64,000 nt of DNA from Gemmatimonas aurantiaca T-27 (GTDB lineage: Bacteria > Gemmatimonadota > Gemmatimonadetes > Gemmatimonadales > Gemmatimonadaceae), in the NCBI RefSeq assembly GCF_000010305.1, contig NC_012489.1, positions 2,983,646 through 3,047,645 of the forward strand, written 5' to 3'. Both the position numbers and the translations under genes were made by a program. Every line of letters begins with the position of its first letter. The stretch's first letter is position 1. Shown in pieces: positions 24,329 through 34,600 of the stretch. Under the pieces are notes generated by a model. That model was given only the letters and a program-made list of their open reading frames with translations. It was not told the DNA's origin and did no database searches.

Positions 24329-25638
24329 CCGCGTGCGTTGTACTGGCTCCACTGACTGTTGGCTACGTACGCAAAACCGCCGCGCCACAGTGTACCGATG
24401 GTGGGATCAGTGGCAATGGCCGGTTGTTTATCGATCACGGCGAGCGACTGCACCCGTGTGAGTTCGGCGTCGAGTTGCACACGGACGATCCGGGCCGGTG
24501 TCACACCGTTCTGCACCGCGAGCAGTGCCCCGTCGTGCCACACCATGCCGTCGATGCCGAGCACCGTGGTGCCGGGGGCCTCCTGCAATCGCCGGACGCG
24601 CGGCCCCATGACCACCGGCGCCAGTTCGACATGCAGCAGGCCGTGCGAATAGTCGGCGACGAGCGCGGCAGGCTTTCCCGGCACTCGCGAGGGCACGGCC
24701 ACAACACCCTGCAGTGACCGGAACCACGGGTCGACAATGGCACGCAGCCGACGTGCCCGCGGGTCGAGCACATAGACCGTCGCCGCATCCGAGTCCGTGA
24801 CGATGACGGTACCGTCGGGCGCCACGGCCAGATCGCCCGGGATATGGGACGCCGTATCTGGTGACAGCGGCCAATAGCCTTCAATGTGTCCATCGCGGAT
24901 GCGCACCTTCACGAGGGCACCACGTCCGGTGATCTGCGCGGTGGCCGGCAGTGGTGGTGCGGGCGTGGCTGCGGCGTGAGGCGCCGTGGTCACCCAGAGT
25001 GCGCGACCATCCGGGGCCACGCGTACGCCAAAGACGGCACCCATCCGCGGATCCTGATGCAACAACAGATCACGCACGGTGCCATCGGGCCGATGTTCGA
25101 ACACGGTGCGATGCCGAATGCTGGCCACATACAGTGCGTCGGTCCGCGAATGGGCATCCACCCCCTCGGCGAAGATCGTGCTGTCGGCCAGCGTCGCGAT
25201 CACGTGGGCATTCGCCAGTGGGCCAGCAAGGCGTTGTGCCTCGCGATGCAGCGGCGCCAAGGTCGGTATGGACCACCATCGATCGAGTGTGCTATCGGCC
25301 AACAATGGCTCGGCGAGTTGCATATCGATCAATGCGCGCACAGCGCTGGTGACCGTGGCCGTGTCGTTGAGTCGGCCCGCCACACGCGCGAGGGGCGCCC
25401 AATAGGCGGATTGTGTGGGCCATGCTCTGGTGGCACGCAACAACAATTCCCGCGCCGCCTCGCGTGTGGGTGCGCTTAGCGCTTCACGGTACGCCGTGCG
25501 GGCCACCCCCACCGAATCGATGGGCTGCGCACACAACGGATGCCCCAGTGTGACGCCGGCAAGGCCCATGGCGACGGAAAATACGCGACTCAGGCGATTG
25601 CCCGACGAGTGACCGCGACGAATCGACGGCGCGGTCAT
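24181..25638 (-). CDS. Secreted SMP-30/NHL-like beta-propeller protein
   Basis: A 485-residue protein from ATG 25638, which overlaps the upstream SGNH hydrolase stop (ATGA). A signal-like segment (RVFSVAMGLAGVTLGHPLCAQ) precedes a helical ~90-residue region. Repeated propeller blades follow, with patterns such as GVRVAPDGRALWVT, DLAVAPDGTVIVTDSDAATVYVLDP and GIDGMVWHDGALLAVQNG, like SMP-30/gluconolactonase and NHL proteins. No catalytic metal site is certain. The final ~40 residues are encoded antisense to the kinase gene and look non-structural, so the true stop may have been lost. It is coupled with the SGNH hydrolase in a two-gene operon. Confidence 0.75.
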   Translation of the reverse strand: MTAPSIRRGHSSGNRLSRVFSVAMGLAGVTLGHPLCAQPIDSVGVARTAYREALSAPTREAARELLLRATRAWPTQSAYWAPLARVAGRLNDTATVTSAVRALIDMQLAEPLLADSTLDRWWSIPTLAPLHREAQRLAGPLANAHVIATLADSTIFAEGVDAHSRTDALYVASIRHRTVFEHRPDGTVRDLLLHQDPRMGAVFGVRVAPDGRALWVTTAPHAAATPAPPLPATAQITGRGALVKVRIRDGHIEGYWPLSPDTASHIPGDLAVAPDGTVIVTDSDAATVYVLDPRARRLRAIVDPWFRSLQGVVAVPSRVPGKPAALVADYSHGLLHVELAPVVMGPRVRRLQEAPGTTVLGIDGMVWHDGALLAVQNGVTPARIVRVQLDAELTRVQSLAVIDKQPAIATDPTIGTLWRGGFAYVANSQWSQYNARGQRVTGTALSPTVILCVPLPSGAATKGTRSSASTPPVNASCTRSVARSP

Positions 25639-26399
25639 TGTGGCATCGCTCCCGGCATCGGGGGACGCGCCGGATTGCGCTCGAGTGCCGTGATGGCCGC
25701 CCGCTGCAGCGCACGGACGGTCGTGCTGTCCACCGCAGCGCCCGGTATCGTCGGTGGCAGTTGATCCGGGCGGATGCCGCGCAGTCGTTCCAGCAGCGTC
25801 AACGCCGTGAGATACGTGCCTCCCGGCGTGGGATGCAAACCATCGACATAGAGCCGGTCGTACTGTTCGTAGGCCGTCCACGCATCACCAGCGGGCACGA
25901 AGATGCCGCTCACACTGCCCGCGGCGTTCCGATAGGAGGTCAGCACATTGGCAAAATCGAACAGGCGATGCTGCTGCGGCCAGACCATCAGCAGCACGGG
26001 TTGTGCACCGGACGCTCGAACGAGTGGCGCAAACTGCTCAGTCCAGGCCCGCAGATGGGCCTGCCCGGCCGACAGCGCCGACGATCCCTGTTGCATGACC
26101 ACGAAGTCCCACTGCCGCTCCCGCAACCAACGCTGTGCCGTGCCGGTCTCCCAATGCTCTTGCAGGGAAAAATCCGGTTCGGCCAACACGGCCGCCTGCA
26201 TGGTCGTGTCGCCGGCCAGGCGGGCGAGCCGAAGCAGCATCGACGGCAGGTCGTTCGTGTAGGTGAGCGAGTTACCCAGAAACAGGATCTTGGTATCGCC
26301 GGCGTGGAATGCTGGGGTGGTTGGAGCGCGCAGGCAGCCACTGAGCAGCATCAGCGCAAACCATGTCGCGCGAATGGGTTTGAGGAGTGAAATCATCAC
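25635..26399 (-). CDS. SGNH/GDSL-family hydrolase, lipoprotein
   Basis: A 254-residue protein. The N terminus ATWFALMLLSGC is a lipoprotein signal with lipobox LLSGC. The SGNH blocks are present in a divergent form: block I ILFLGNSLTYTND (Ser nucleophile, with GNSL instead of GDSL), block III-like VMQQGSSALS, and block V DGLHPTPGGTYL with the Asp/His pair. Enzymes of this fold hydrolyse esters, often acyl or acetyl groups on lipids or carbohydrates. It overlaps the propeller gene by 4 bases, suggesting joint function at the envelope. Confidence 0.85.
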   Translation of the reverse strand: MMISLLKPIRATWFALMLLSGCLRAPTTPAFHAGDTKILFLGNSLTYTNDLPSMLLRLARLAGDTTMQAAVLAEPDFSLQEHWETGTAQRWLRERQWDFVVMQQGSSALSAGQAHLRAWTEQFAPLVRASGAQPVLLMVWPQQHRLFDFANVLTSYRNAAGSVSGIFVPAGDAWTAYEQYDRLYVDGLHPTPGGTYLTALTLLERLRGIRPDQLPPTIPGAAVDSTTVRALQRAAITALERNPARPPMPGAMPQ

Positions 26400-26515
26400 C
26401 CATGATGCCAGGAAGCGCCGATGGTGTCGCTACCGCGCGGGTCAGGCGTCTGGCCCAGCGGACAGGGTGTGATGACCGGGTGACGAACCGGAGCCTGCCA
26501 AGCTCCCCATATAGA

Positions 26516-26553
26516 CCACGCGGGGCCCTCCCGATCTGGAAGAGCCCCGCGTT
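26516..26553 (-). terminator. Hairpin downstream of pilC
   Basis: ACGCGGGGC (from 26518) pairs with GCCCCGCGT (ending about 26552), with 17 bases between. It sits about 20 bases beyond the pilC stop on the minus strand. There is no long T-run, so it is a weak or bidirectional terminator. Confidence 0.5.
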
Positions 26554-26572
26554 TGCCATCGTGGCGGCGTCT

Positions 26573-27769
26573 TTACTTGACGGCGTTCACCATGTCGAAG
26601 ATCGGCAGGTACATCGCGACGATCATGCCGCCCACGACGACACCGAGGAACACGATCATGATCGGTTCGAGCAGGGAGAGCAGCGCGCTCACGGCGGCGT
26701 CGACTTCGTCGTCGTAGAAGTCGGCGATCTTGCTGAGCATTTCGTCGAGACCACCGGTCTGTTCGCCGACGGCGATCATGCTGATCACCATGGGCGGAAA
26801 CACTTCGCTCTTCTGCAACGGGCCGGCAATCGTTTCACCACCCGCGATGCTGGAGCGCGAACCCATGATGGCGTCCTGCACCACGCGATTGCCCGAGGTG
26901 CGGGCGGTGATTTCGAGGCCGTCGAGAATGCTCACACCCGAGGAGATCAGGGTGCCCAGCGTACGCGTGAAGCGTGACACCGCCGACTTCCGGAGCACGT
27001 CACCCAGCACGGGGACCTTGAGCAGGAGACGATCGATGACCAACTGACCGGCCGAGGTGCCGTAGTACTTCTTGATGCTGAATGCGGTACCGGCAGCGCC
27101 CAGCAGCAGCATCCACCAATAGGCATTCAGGAAGTTGGACAACCCGATCACGACCTGCGTCGGCAGGGGCAGCTCCATGCCCACACTGCCGAACATGTTC
27201 GCGAACACGGGGATGACCTTCCACAGCAGGATCACCACGCACAATCCGGCCACGCACATGATGACCGTGGGGTAGATCATCGCGCCCTTCACTTTGCGAA
27301 CGAGGGCGTCGTTCTTTTCCATGAAGATCGCGAGGCGATTCAGGATCGTGTCCAGAATACCGCCCGCCTCGCCGGCCGCCACCATGTTGGTGTAGAGATC
27401 CGAGAACGCCTTGGGGTGCTTGCGCATGGCATCGGCCACCGTGTTGCCCGATTCCACGTCGAACACCACCTGGCGCACCACGGCGCTGAGCGCCTTGTTC
27501 TCACTCTGTTTGGCCAGGATGTCGAGGGCTTGCACCAGGGGCAAGCCGGCGTTGATCATCGTGGAGAACTGTCGGGTGAAGATCACGATGTCGCGCATCG
27601 AGACCTTGCCGAGGCTCTTGGTGGGCGTCGCCTTGGACTCGTCCACCTTGATGATGGTCAGTCGCTGACGTCGTAGCTGCGCTACGGCATCATCACGACT
27701 GGGCGCGTCGATCGTGGCGGACTTGAGGTCGCCGTTGGTGGTCCGCGCGGTGTAGGTGAACGTGGGCAT
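26573..27769 (-). CDS. pilC: Type IV pilus/type II secretion inner-membrane platform protein PilC
   Basis: A 398-residue protein; ATG 27769 gives the usual MPTFTYTARTTNGDLKSATIDA start. It has two T2SSF domains: the first with IFTRQFSTMINAGLPLVQALDIL and FSDLYTNMVAAGEAGGILDTIL, the second with RFTRTLGTLISSGVSILDGLE and MISMIAVGEQTGGLDEML. Three hydrophobic stretches include VIMCVAGLCVVILLWKVIPV and the C-terminal IMIVFLGVVVGGMIVAMYL. PilC anchors the cytoplasmic motor ATPases to the pilus. It is the last gene of a pilB-pilT-pilC run. Confidence 0.95.
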   Translation of the reverse strand: MPTFTYTARTTNGDLKSATIDAPSRDDAVAQLRRQRLTIIKVDESKATPTKSLGKVSMRDIVIFTRQFSTMINAGLPLVQALDILAKQSENKALSAVVRQVVFDVESGNTVADAMRKHPKAFSDLYTNMVAAGEAGGILDTILNRLAIFMEKNDALVRKVKGAMIYPTVIMCVAGLCVVILLWKVIPVFANMFGSVGMELPLPTQVVIGLSNFLNAYWWMLLLGAAGTAFSIKKYYGTSAGQLVIDRLLLKVPVLGDVLRKSAVSRFTRTLGTLISSGVSILDGLEITARTSGNRVVQDAIMGSRSSIAGGETIAGPLQKSEVFPPMVISMIAVGEQTGGLDEMLSKIADFYDDEVDAAVSALLSLLEPIMIVFLGVVVGGMIVAMYLPIFDMVNAVK

Positions 27770-27847
27770 CGTGTCTCCGACTCGGTCTTCGTATGCCGAC
27801 ACAAGGCCGGCGGGGTTGTGCTTCGGGTGCGTGGTGCGGGAGTTGGG

Positions 27848-29014
27848 CTATCGCTTGGCGCCGGCCATCGTCCGGTCACCGGGACGGTTGCCGTTCTGTG
27901 TGCTGGACTGCCCGCTGCCATCGTCGTTCGGGCTCTTGCCGATCATGCGCAGGAACTCGTTGGGATCACCGGACAGGCGCACACACTCGTCGGCGCTCAC
28001 CTGACGGGAGACATAGAGCTGATACAGCGCGTCGTTCATCGTCTGCATGCCGAACTTCTTGCCAGACTGCATGAGCGAGTAGATCTGGTGCACCTTGTCG
28101 TCGCGGATCAACGCCCGGATGGCCGGTGTGACCACCAGAATCTCGGCCGCCATGGCACGGCCACGTCCGGTGAGCCGGGGCAGCAGCACCTGCGTGATGA
28201 TGCCTTCGAGCACAAAGGCGAGCTGCGCCCGTACCTGGCTCTGCTGATGACTGGGGAATACGTCAATGATGCGATTGATCGCCTCGGCGGCGCTGTTCGT
28301 GTGCAGCGTGGCAAATACGAGGTGACCGGTTTCGGCGATCGTGAGCGCCGCCTGGATGGTCTCCAGGTCGCGCATTTCACCGATCAGGATGACATCGGGG
28401 TCTTCACGTAGCGCGTACTTGAGGGCCGACGCAAAACTCTTCGTGTCGGCGCCCACTTCGCGCTGGTTGATGATGCAGTTGCGGTGCCGATGGATGAACT
28501 CGATCGGATCTTCCACCGTGATGATGTGGCCACGTCGTTCCGTGTTGATCTTGTCGATCATGGCGGCCAGTGTGGTGCTCTTGCCGGAGCCGGTTGGCCC
28601 CGTGACGAGCACCAGTCCACGTGGCCGTTCGGCAAACGACGAGATCACCTGCGGCAACTGCAACTCGGCGAAGGTCTTGATCTGGAACGGGATACGCCGG
28701 ATGACCATGCTCACGCAGCCGCGTTGCTTGAACACATTACCGCGGAAACGCGAGAGGTTCGCGATGCCGAACGAGAAATCGAGCTCGTCCTCCATCTCGA
28801 AGCGCTTCTTCTGGTTTTCGGTGAGCACGGAGTATGCCAACTGCAGCGTGTCACGCGGCGTCAGCACGTGCTCCACCGTAGCGCTCACGATATCTCCGTC
28901 CACGCGCAGTTTCGGCCGATCGCCGGCCGAGACGTGCAGGTCGGACGCATCGCGCTCGATCATTTCGTCGAGGAGCGTCCGGAGGGAGATGGTTGACGGG
29001 GCTGGTGCGGTCAT
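27848..29014 (-). CDS. pilT: Type IV pilus retraction ATPase PilT
   Basis: A 388-residue hexameric ATPase; ATG 29014 is chosen because upstream residues look non-coding. N-terminal RDASDLHVSAGDRPKLRVDG is the PilT PAS-like region. Walker A is GPTGSGKST (about 139-147), the Asp box is VEDPIEF, the Walker B region DPDVILIGEMRD, and the His box HLVFATLHTNSA. The retraction-specific signature AIRALIRDDKVHQIYSLMQSG supports PilT over an extension ATPase. It depolymerises pilin for twitching and DNA uptake. A low-complexity Gly/Asn/Ser tail follows residue ~365. Confidence 0.95.
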   Translation of the reverse strand: MTAPAPSTISLRTLLDEMIERDASDLHVSAGDRPKLRVDGDIVSATVEHVLTPRDTLQLAYSVLTENQKKRFEMEDELDFSFGIANLSRFRGNVFKQRGCVSMVIRRIPFQIKTFAELQLPQVISSFAERPRGLVLVTGPTGSGKSTTLAAMIDKINTERRGHIITVEDPIEFIHRHRNCIINQREVGADTKSFASALKYALREDPDVILIGEMRDLETIQAALTIAETGHLVFATLHTNSAAEAINRIIDVFPSHQQSQVRAQLAFVLEGIITQVLLPRLTGRGRAMAAEILVVTPAIRALIRDDKVHQIYSLMQSGKKFGMQTMNDALYQLYVSRQVSADECVRLSGDPNEFLRMIGKSPNDDGSGQSSTQNGNRPGDRTMAGAKR

Positions 29015-29103
29015 TGTGAGGCGATCGGGAAGCGGGGGCGCAGTGATACGCCACGGTCTGGACGAGTCGTCATAGCGACAGGAAACGACGGTATCACAAA
29101 AAC

Positions 29104-30945
29104 TCAGTTTGCCGTTTCGCGGATGACCTGATCGAGGGTGGTCACCCCCTTCAGCACCTTCAGCCAACCATCCATGCGCAGCGTCAACATGCCCTCTTCA
29201 ACGGCCGCATCGCGGATGACCTGCACGTCGGAGTTCTGCATGACCAGCTTTTTGAGCGTGGGGGTCATGAACATCACTTCGTAGACACCCTGACGCCCCT
29301 TGAGACCAGTGCCGGCACAGGCGTCACAGCCATGGCCCTTGAAGAAGGGCAGATCGCCGACACGGGTATCGAGGCAGAGGTTGGTCAGGAACGGCATTGC
29401 CTCCGGCGTGGCCTTGGCCTTGGCATTGGCGAGGGCTTCCTCGGTGAAACGCAGTTCGCGCATGGTGGTGTCGAGCTTGACCTTGGCGCCCGACAGTTCC
29501 GCCACGTCGGGCTGGTACTTCACGCGACACTTCGGGCAGATGCGTCGGACGAGTCGCTGCGCTAGGATGAGATTGAGCGCGGACGCCACGTTGAACGGTT
29601 CGAGACCCATGTCCAGCAGGCGGACGATGGTTTCGGGCGCCGAATTCGTGTGCAGGGTGCTCATGACCATGTGGCCGGTGAGCGCGGCCTTCACAGCAAT
29701 ACCGCCGGTTTCGAGATCGCGGATTTCGCCGACCATGATGACGTTCGGATCCTGTCGCAGGAACGCTTTCAGCGCGGCGGCGAAGGACATGCCGATCTCG
29801 GTGCGTACCTGCACCTGATTGATGCCGAAGAGGTTGTACTCCACGGGATCTTCGGCCGTCATGATGTTCGTGTCGAGATTGTTGATCTTCGACAGAGCCG
29901 AATACAGGGTGGTGGTCTTACCCGATCCCGTGGGGCCGGTCACGAGCACCATGCCGTACGGATTGGAGATCGCCTCCATGAGTTCCCGTTCGGCGCGAGG
30001 CTCAATACCGAACTTGTCCAGTTCGAGGGTGAGGTTGCCTTTGTCGAGAATTCGCAGGACGACCTTTTCGCCGAAAAGCGTGGGCAGGGTGCTGACGCGG
30101 AAGTCGATGACCTTTCGGCCGATCTTGAGTTTGATGCGGCCGTCCTGCGGTACGCGGCGTTCTGCGATGTTCAGGGACGACATGATCTTGAAGCGCGAGA
30201 TGAGCGCGGCGCGCATCTTCATGGGTGGCTTCATCACTTCCTGCAGCGCGCCGTCGATGCGATAGCGGACCCGCAGTTCGTGTTCGAAGCACTCGAAGTG
30301 GATATCCGACGCGCCTTTGTGCACGGCATCGCCAAGGATGGCGTTGATGAGCTTGACGACCGGTGCCTCATCGACCTGAGCGGCCAGGACACTGGCATCG
30401 ACCATGTCGTCCTGGTTGTCGAGCACCTCGATATCGTCATCATCTGCTGCGATGTCCTGCAGCAGGGACTGCATGTGGATTTCGTTCGCTTCGTAGTGTT
30501 TTTCGATCGCCGCCCGCATGGAGTACTCGCCCGCCAGCACCGGGACGATGTCATAGCGGGTGATGAACTTGAGATCGTCCACCACGGCCATCGCCGTGGG
30601 ATCGGCAATGGCGACCGTGAGCTGACGTCCGTCGCGCTTGAGCGGCAGAACCGTGTGCTTGGAGGCGAGTTCGGCGGGGATCAGCTTGAGGAGCCGAGTA
30701 TCCACCTCGAAACGCGCGAGGTCGACGGCTGGCATTCGGTACTGTCGCGCCAGCATGCGGACCACTTCGGTCTCCGGCACCATGCCGAGTCGGACGACGG
30801 TCAGTCCGAGACGCTGTCCCGGATATGCGGACTGCTCCTGCAGTGCCTTGGTGAGGTTTTCGCGTGACAACAACCCCTCGCGGACGAGGAGATCGCCGAG
30901 TCGGTCCGTGGAGCGACTCGCCAGCGGTGCAGCAGGAGCGGCCAT
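29104..30945 (-). CDS. pilB: Type IV pilus extension ATPase PilB (GspE family)
   Basis: A 613-residue protein. The N-terminal T2SSE_N domain (RLGDLLVREGLLSRENLTKAL) is followed by a GSPII_E linker and the ATPase core, with DAVHKGASDIHFE, Walker A GPTGSGKTT (about 337-345), Walker B DPNVIMVGEIRD, and the His box TGHMVMSTLHTNSA. Two CxxC pairs (CPKC near residue 495 and CDAC near 567) can bind zinc, with an unusual ~45-residue insertion between them (LDTTMRELRFTEEALANAKA). It powers pilus extension. The upstream comEA-like reading frame runs 395 bases into its 5' end in another frame. Confidence 0.95.
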   Translation of the reverse strand: MAAPAAPLASRSTDRLGDLLVREGLLSRENLTKALQEQSAYPGQRLGLTVVRLGMVPETEVVRMLARQYRMPAVDLARFEVDTRLLKLIPAELASKHTVLPLKRDGRQLTVAIADPTAMAVVDDLKFITRYDIVPVLAGEYSMRAAIEKHYEANEIHMQSLLQDIAADDDDIEVLDNQDDMVDASVLAAQVDEAPVVKLINAILGDAVHKGASDIHFECFEHELRVRYRIDGALQEVMKPPMKMRAALISRFKIMSSLNIAERRVPQDGRIKLKIGRKVIDFRVSTLPTLFGEKVVLRILDKGNLTLELDKFGIEPRAERELMEAISNPYGMVLVTGPTGSGKTTTLYSALSKINNLDTNIMTAEDPVEYNLFGINQVQVRTEIGMSFAAALKAFLRQDPNVIMVGEIRDLETGGIAVKAALTGHMVMSTLHTNSAPETIVRLLDMGLEPFNVASALNLILAQRLVRRICPKCRVKYQPDVAELSGAKVKLDTTMRELRFTEEALANAKAKATPEAMPFLTNLCLDTRVGDLPFFKGHGCDACAGTGLKGRQGVYEVMFMTPTLKKLVMQNSDVQVIRDAAVEEGMLTLRMDGWLKVLKGVTTLDQVIRETAN

Positions 30946-31567
30946 AGTGACGTGATTTCCGTCTGAACACGTACGTGGTGTGATATCCAGAAGGGGGTGG
31001 TTCCCCACTGTGTATGGGACTGTGCCGGCCTGAAAACGTCACCAGGGTGTCGAACAGGCGCAGAGTGGCTGGTCCGATGCCACGGACGTGACGCAGGTCG
31101 TCCAGCGACTGGAAGGCGCCGGACTGCGATCTTCGCTCGACAATGCGTCTGGCCAGGGCCGGCCCCACGCGTGGCAAGGCCTCCAGCTCCTGCGCCGTGG
31201 CCGCATTCACATCGATCGGGAACGGCGAAGGGCGTGTGCCAGTGCGGGCCGGCGTGCCACGGGGCGCTCGCGGTCTCCCTACGGACGCCTGTCCTCCGGC
31301 ACTCGTTTCTCCCGGTCGGGCATCGCCAGCGCCGCGGCTCCGGGATTTCGCGTTCCTGGATCGGCTCGCGCGCGGACTCCGGCGTGCCGAATCGACCGCC
31401 GCGCGCTGGGCGGCCAGGGCCCGAGCCGCGCCGGCCGCCTGCACGGCAGGGGCATCACCAAGGGTTGTCCGTTCGAAGCGGTGCACCCCAACGGCGCGTG
31501 CACCGGCACCAATGAGTGCCAGCGCCACCAGAAACCCCAGGATCCGTCGTTCGCCGTCCGTTGCCAT
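30551..31567 (-). CDS. ComEA-like helix-hairpin-helix DNA-binding protein with anomalous 3' extension
   Basis: A 338-residue frame. A membrane anchor (ILGFLVALALIGAGARAVGV) and an Ala/Arg/Ser-rich linker lead to a ComEA-type helix-hairpin-helix domain at residues ~118-178 (VNAATAQELEALPRVGPALARRIVERR and LRHVRGIGPATLRLF). This is the known double-stranded DNA receptor fold of natural competence. ComEA proteins normally end just after the domain; here no stop occurs and the frame continues another ~160 residues, the last 131 lying out of frame inside pilB. That tail is Arg/Ser/His-rich and looks like frame noise. The functional protein is probably residues 1-180. Adjacency to pilB-T-C suggests a DNA-uptake locus. 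Confidence 0.7.
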   Translation of the reverse strand: MATDGERRILGFLVALALIGAGARAVGVHRFERTTLGDAPAVQAAGAARALAAQRAAVDSARRSPRASRSRNAKSRSRGAGDARPGETSAGGQASVGRPRAPRGTPARTGTRPSPFPIDVNAATAQELEALPRVGPALARRIVERRSQSGAFQSLDDLRHVRGIGPATLRLFDTLVTFSGRHSPIHSGEPPPSGYHTTYVFRRKSRHYGRSCCTAGESLHGPTRRSPRPRGVVVTRKPHQGTAGAVRISGTASRTDRRPTRHGAGDRSGPHAGATVPNASRRPRAFRGGYSAPQADPRRTRLQAHGSAAQARRTSAHGRHCRSHGDGRGGRSQVHHPL

Positions 31568-31644
31568 GGGACCACTCTATTGGCAGGTCGGCAAACGGGT
31601 GTCATCGAAACGACGCCGGCGTCATCACGCCAACGCCGCACCGG

Positions 31645-34600
31645 TCAGCGCAGATCCCCGGAGAAGAAGCGCAGTTGCAGGACCGCGCTGAAGATCATGT
31701 TGGTCGTCTGCCGATTGTAGGCGCGATCGAAGTTGACCACATGACTGCCTGTCAGCGTGAAGGTGAGCAGTTCCGTCAGATCCGTGTTGGCATTGAGGTT
31801 CAGCGCACGTCGGCCATTGTTGGTCAGTACCGAGGGCGTGGTGAGCAGCAGGCTGCCGTCGCCCGTCGTGACCGTCGTACCGGTCACCACCGAGGTGTTT
31901 TCCTCGCTGTCATACGACACGTTGGCCCGCAGTTGTCCGTTGCGGGTGTTCCAGCTCTTGGGCAGCGGGAACGCACGGGCCAAGTTGAATGACAGGCGAT
32001 CGGTCTCCCCGTTGATGATGGATCCGGGCCGCAGATCCTCGCGTGACTCCCGACTGCTGCGCGCCGTCGTGATGAGGTCACCGAGGAAAGACCAGGTCAC
32101 GGAGGCGGAAAGCGGCTGTCGACGTGACGTGATGCGACTGCGATCGGCCAAGCCTCCCGTTTCATTCGGGATGGTGGTCTCCTGTTCGGTGATCGCGTAT
32201 GCGCCATCCATGCTCAGCGCCGAAATGATCTTTCGCATGCGCTGCGGTCGCCAGTTCCATCGCAGGGAGTAGTCCGGGTAGACCATTTGCGAGCTGGTGA
32301 TGATGGCCTGGAATCCATCCAGCGTGCGTCGGGTCCAGGTTTCGGTGGTGCCGTTTTCGATGCGCGTCTGGAATTGCAGCGACAGCGGCAGATTGAGCGA
32401 ACCCACGGCTGTGGCGCGACGCATGCGTCCCGCGGTGGTGGCCAGGCGGGTGTCGTGTCCGCGGAACGCATCGATACTGCCGAGCCCGAACTGATATCCC
32501 CACCCAGGCACGTAGGCGGTGTTGTCGTAGTTGGACGTGAGGCTCTGCTGCCACTGCACATCAATGGGCGCGAGCATGTTGCCCAGTCGCCGCACCCAAC
32601 TGGTGTCGCGGGTGCGTTGGTTGATGAGGCGACCCAGGTCGAGCGTGGTGCCGAGATTCAGTGAGTTGGCCGCGCCAAGGCGCTTGGGCAGGCGCAGCGC
32701 CCCGGTGCTGTCCCCTTCACGCAACAGCGTCCGGGCGTTGGGGTCCTTGTTCAGCGTGAACGAGCTGGTGAAATCGAAGCGCGGACGCAGCCACTGTGAC
32801 ATGGACGGCTGGATCCGGAACGCGGAGGTGAAGGATCGTTCGCGTTCCAGGCCGAGGTTGCTGCCGAGGAATCGCATGCGTTCCGCGTGTGCGACCTCTC
32901 CCCGATCGCTACTGTCCTGGTCGGCCAGACCGCGGCGATAGTCGCGCAGGTCGAGCAACTGGCGCGCGGTGAAATCTGCGCTGAGCCCGGGCGTCGGGCT
33001 GAAGGCCAGCACGGCAAGATTCTGCCAGGCATGCTGGAGCGCGTTCACCACTTCGCCCGTGTCGGTGGGCGATGCGGCGGCCTTGGTGAACGAGGTGGCC
33101 GAATGACTGGAGCGGGCCAGCGATGTATTGAGCCGGAATTGTGTGGGACTCCATCGCAGGCGTTGTTCGCGGAAGTTGACCACTGATGGTGATTCGCGAA
33201 GGCCCTTGGGCAAGAGATCCAGCATGCGCCCGACAAAACCCGGCAAACGGCTCTCGCGCCGCTCGCTCACCAGGGCGAGACCACCGCCCACCACGTAGCT
33301 GCTGTTACTCAGTTCCTGGAAGGTCGACTGCGAGGAGCCATTGGACCATGTCCCGTTGAGCGACAACCCGTTCACGAGTGGCGCGTACCATCCGGTGGCG
33401 AGTGGCGTGAGTCGTCGCAGCGCGAGCGAGTAATTCACGCGTCGATCGCTGGGATTGCGCACGCCGTTGATGGCATCCGCGCGCAGGTCGGTACGATTGA
33501 CAAACAGTTGTTCGATGCCAGTGCCGGAATAGTCGACGCTGAACGGCAAGGCAATGCCCAGTCGCGCCGGCAGTGCCCGCTCGAGATGCAGCGTGGTGCC
33601 GACATTGACTGCATTCGATGTCAGGAACGTGGGCGTTTCGTTGAGTTGCCGGAAATTCGGATCTCGGCGACTCACATTGACGCGCACATCGGCCAGATCG
33701 CCCGCATTGAGATTGAGGCCGATCTCTCCGGCAAAACCGATGTCGTCGACCACGTCGCTCAACCGGATGTCATTCACCCAGAGTTCGAGCGTGTCGTTGT
33801 TCATGATGCCGGCACCACCACGTGCCACGCTGTCCACGCGTACGATGCCTACCGCCAGTTCCTGCACACCCGCCAGGTTGGGTGGCGTGACCGCAGGATC
33901 GGTGGTGTACACGATGTAGCCGTCCTGACACACAGCGTACCGCTGTCGCGCCCCGCCCATGGGCGTGCCGGACCGGCGGATCAGCTCCAGATCCACACCA
34001 GAGCACTGCAGCGAGTCGGCGCTGCTTTGCAGATAGGCCGTCTCGAGCTGCGCGCGCAGCATCTGGAAGCGCGTGAGATCCACCTGGATTTCCGGCAACC
34101 AGGTACTCTGGCCGCTGCCGGCATTCACGGGCGTGCGATACATGTAGAAGTTGTGCTCATCGCGGCCGATCTTCACATAGCCGTTGAGCTCTCCCTGCAC
34201 CCCCCATCCATTGCCGCGACCACGCATCCACAGACGCAGCGATCGGTATCCCATGAAAGTCTTCGTGCCTTCGGGGAATCGCAGGAATGCTTCGGCACGA
34301 TCGAATGGACGCAGTTGGCGACCGGGAACGCCGGCCTGGATGCGCAACGCCTGCTCGTTCACCTGCACCCGCGTATTCGCATAGCCCGACTGACGGTCTT
34401 CAGGTTCTTCGACCACACCCGGTGGAGGCGAGTAGGACAGCGTGCTGGAGGAGTCGAGTGTCCCGACCACACTGGCCACCACGTACCCACCCAATGCGGC
34501 GGTGGAATCACCGGCCATGCCGCTCAGCGGCTCGGTGGACCGCTTGAGCCACGGCGCGCCCACCAATCGGAAGCGTGCAAAGGCAATGCGCGTGAACTCG

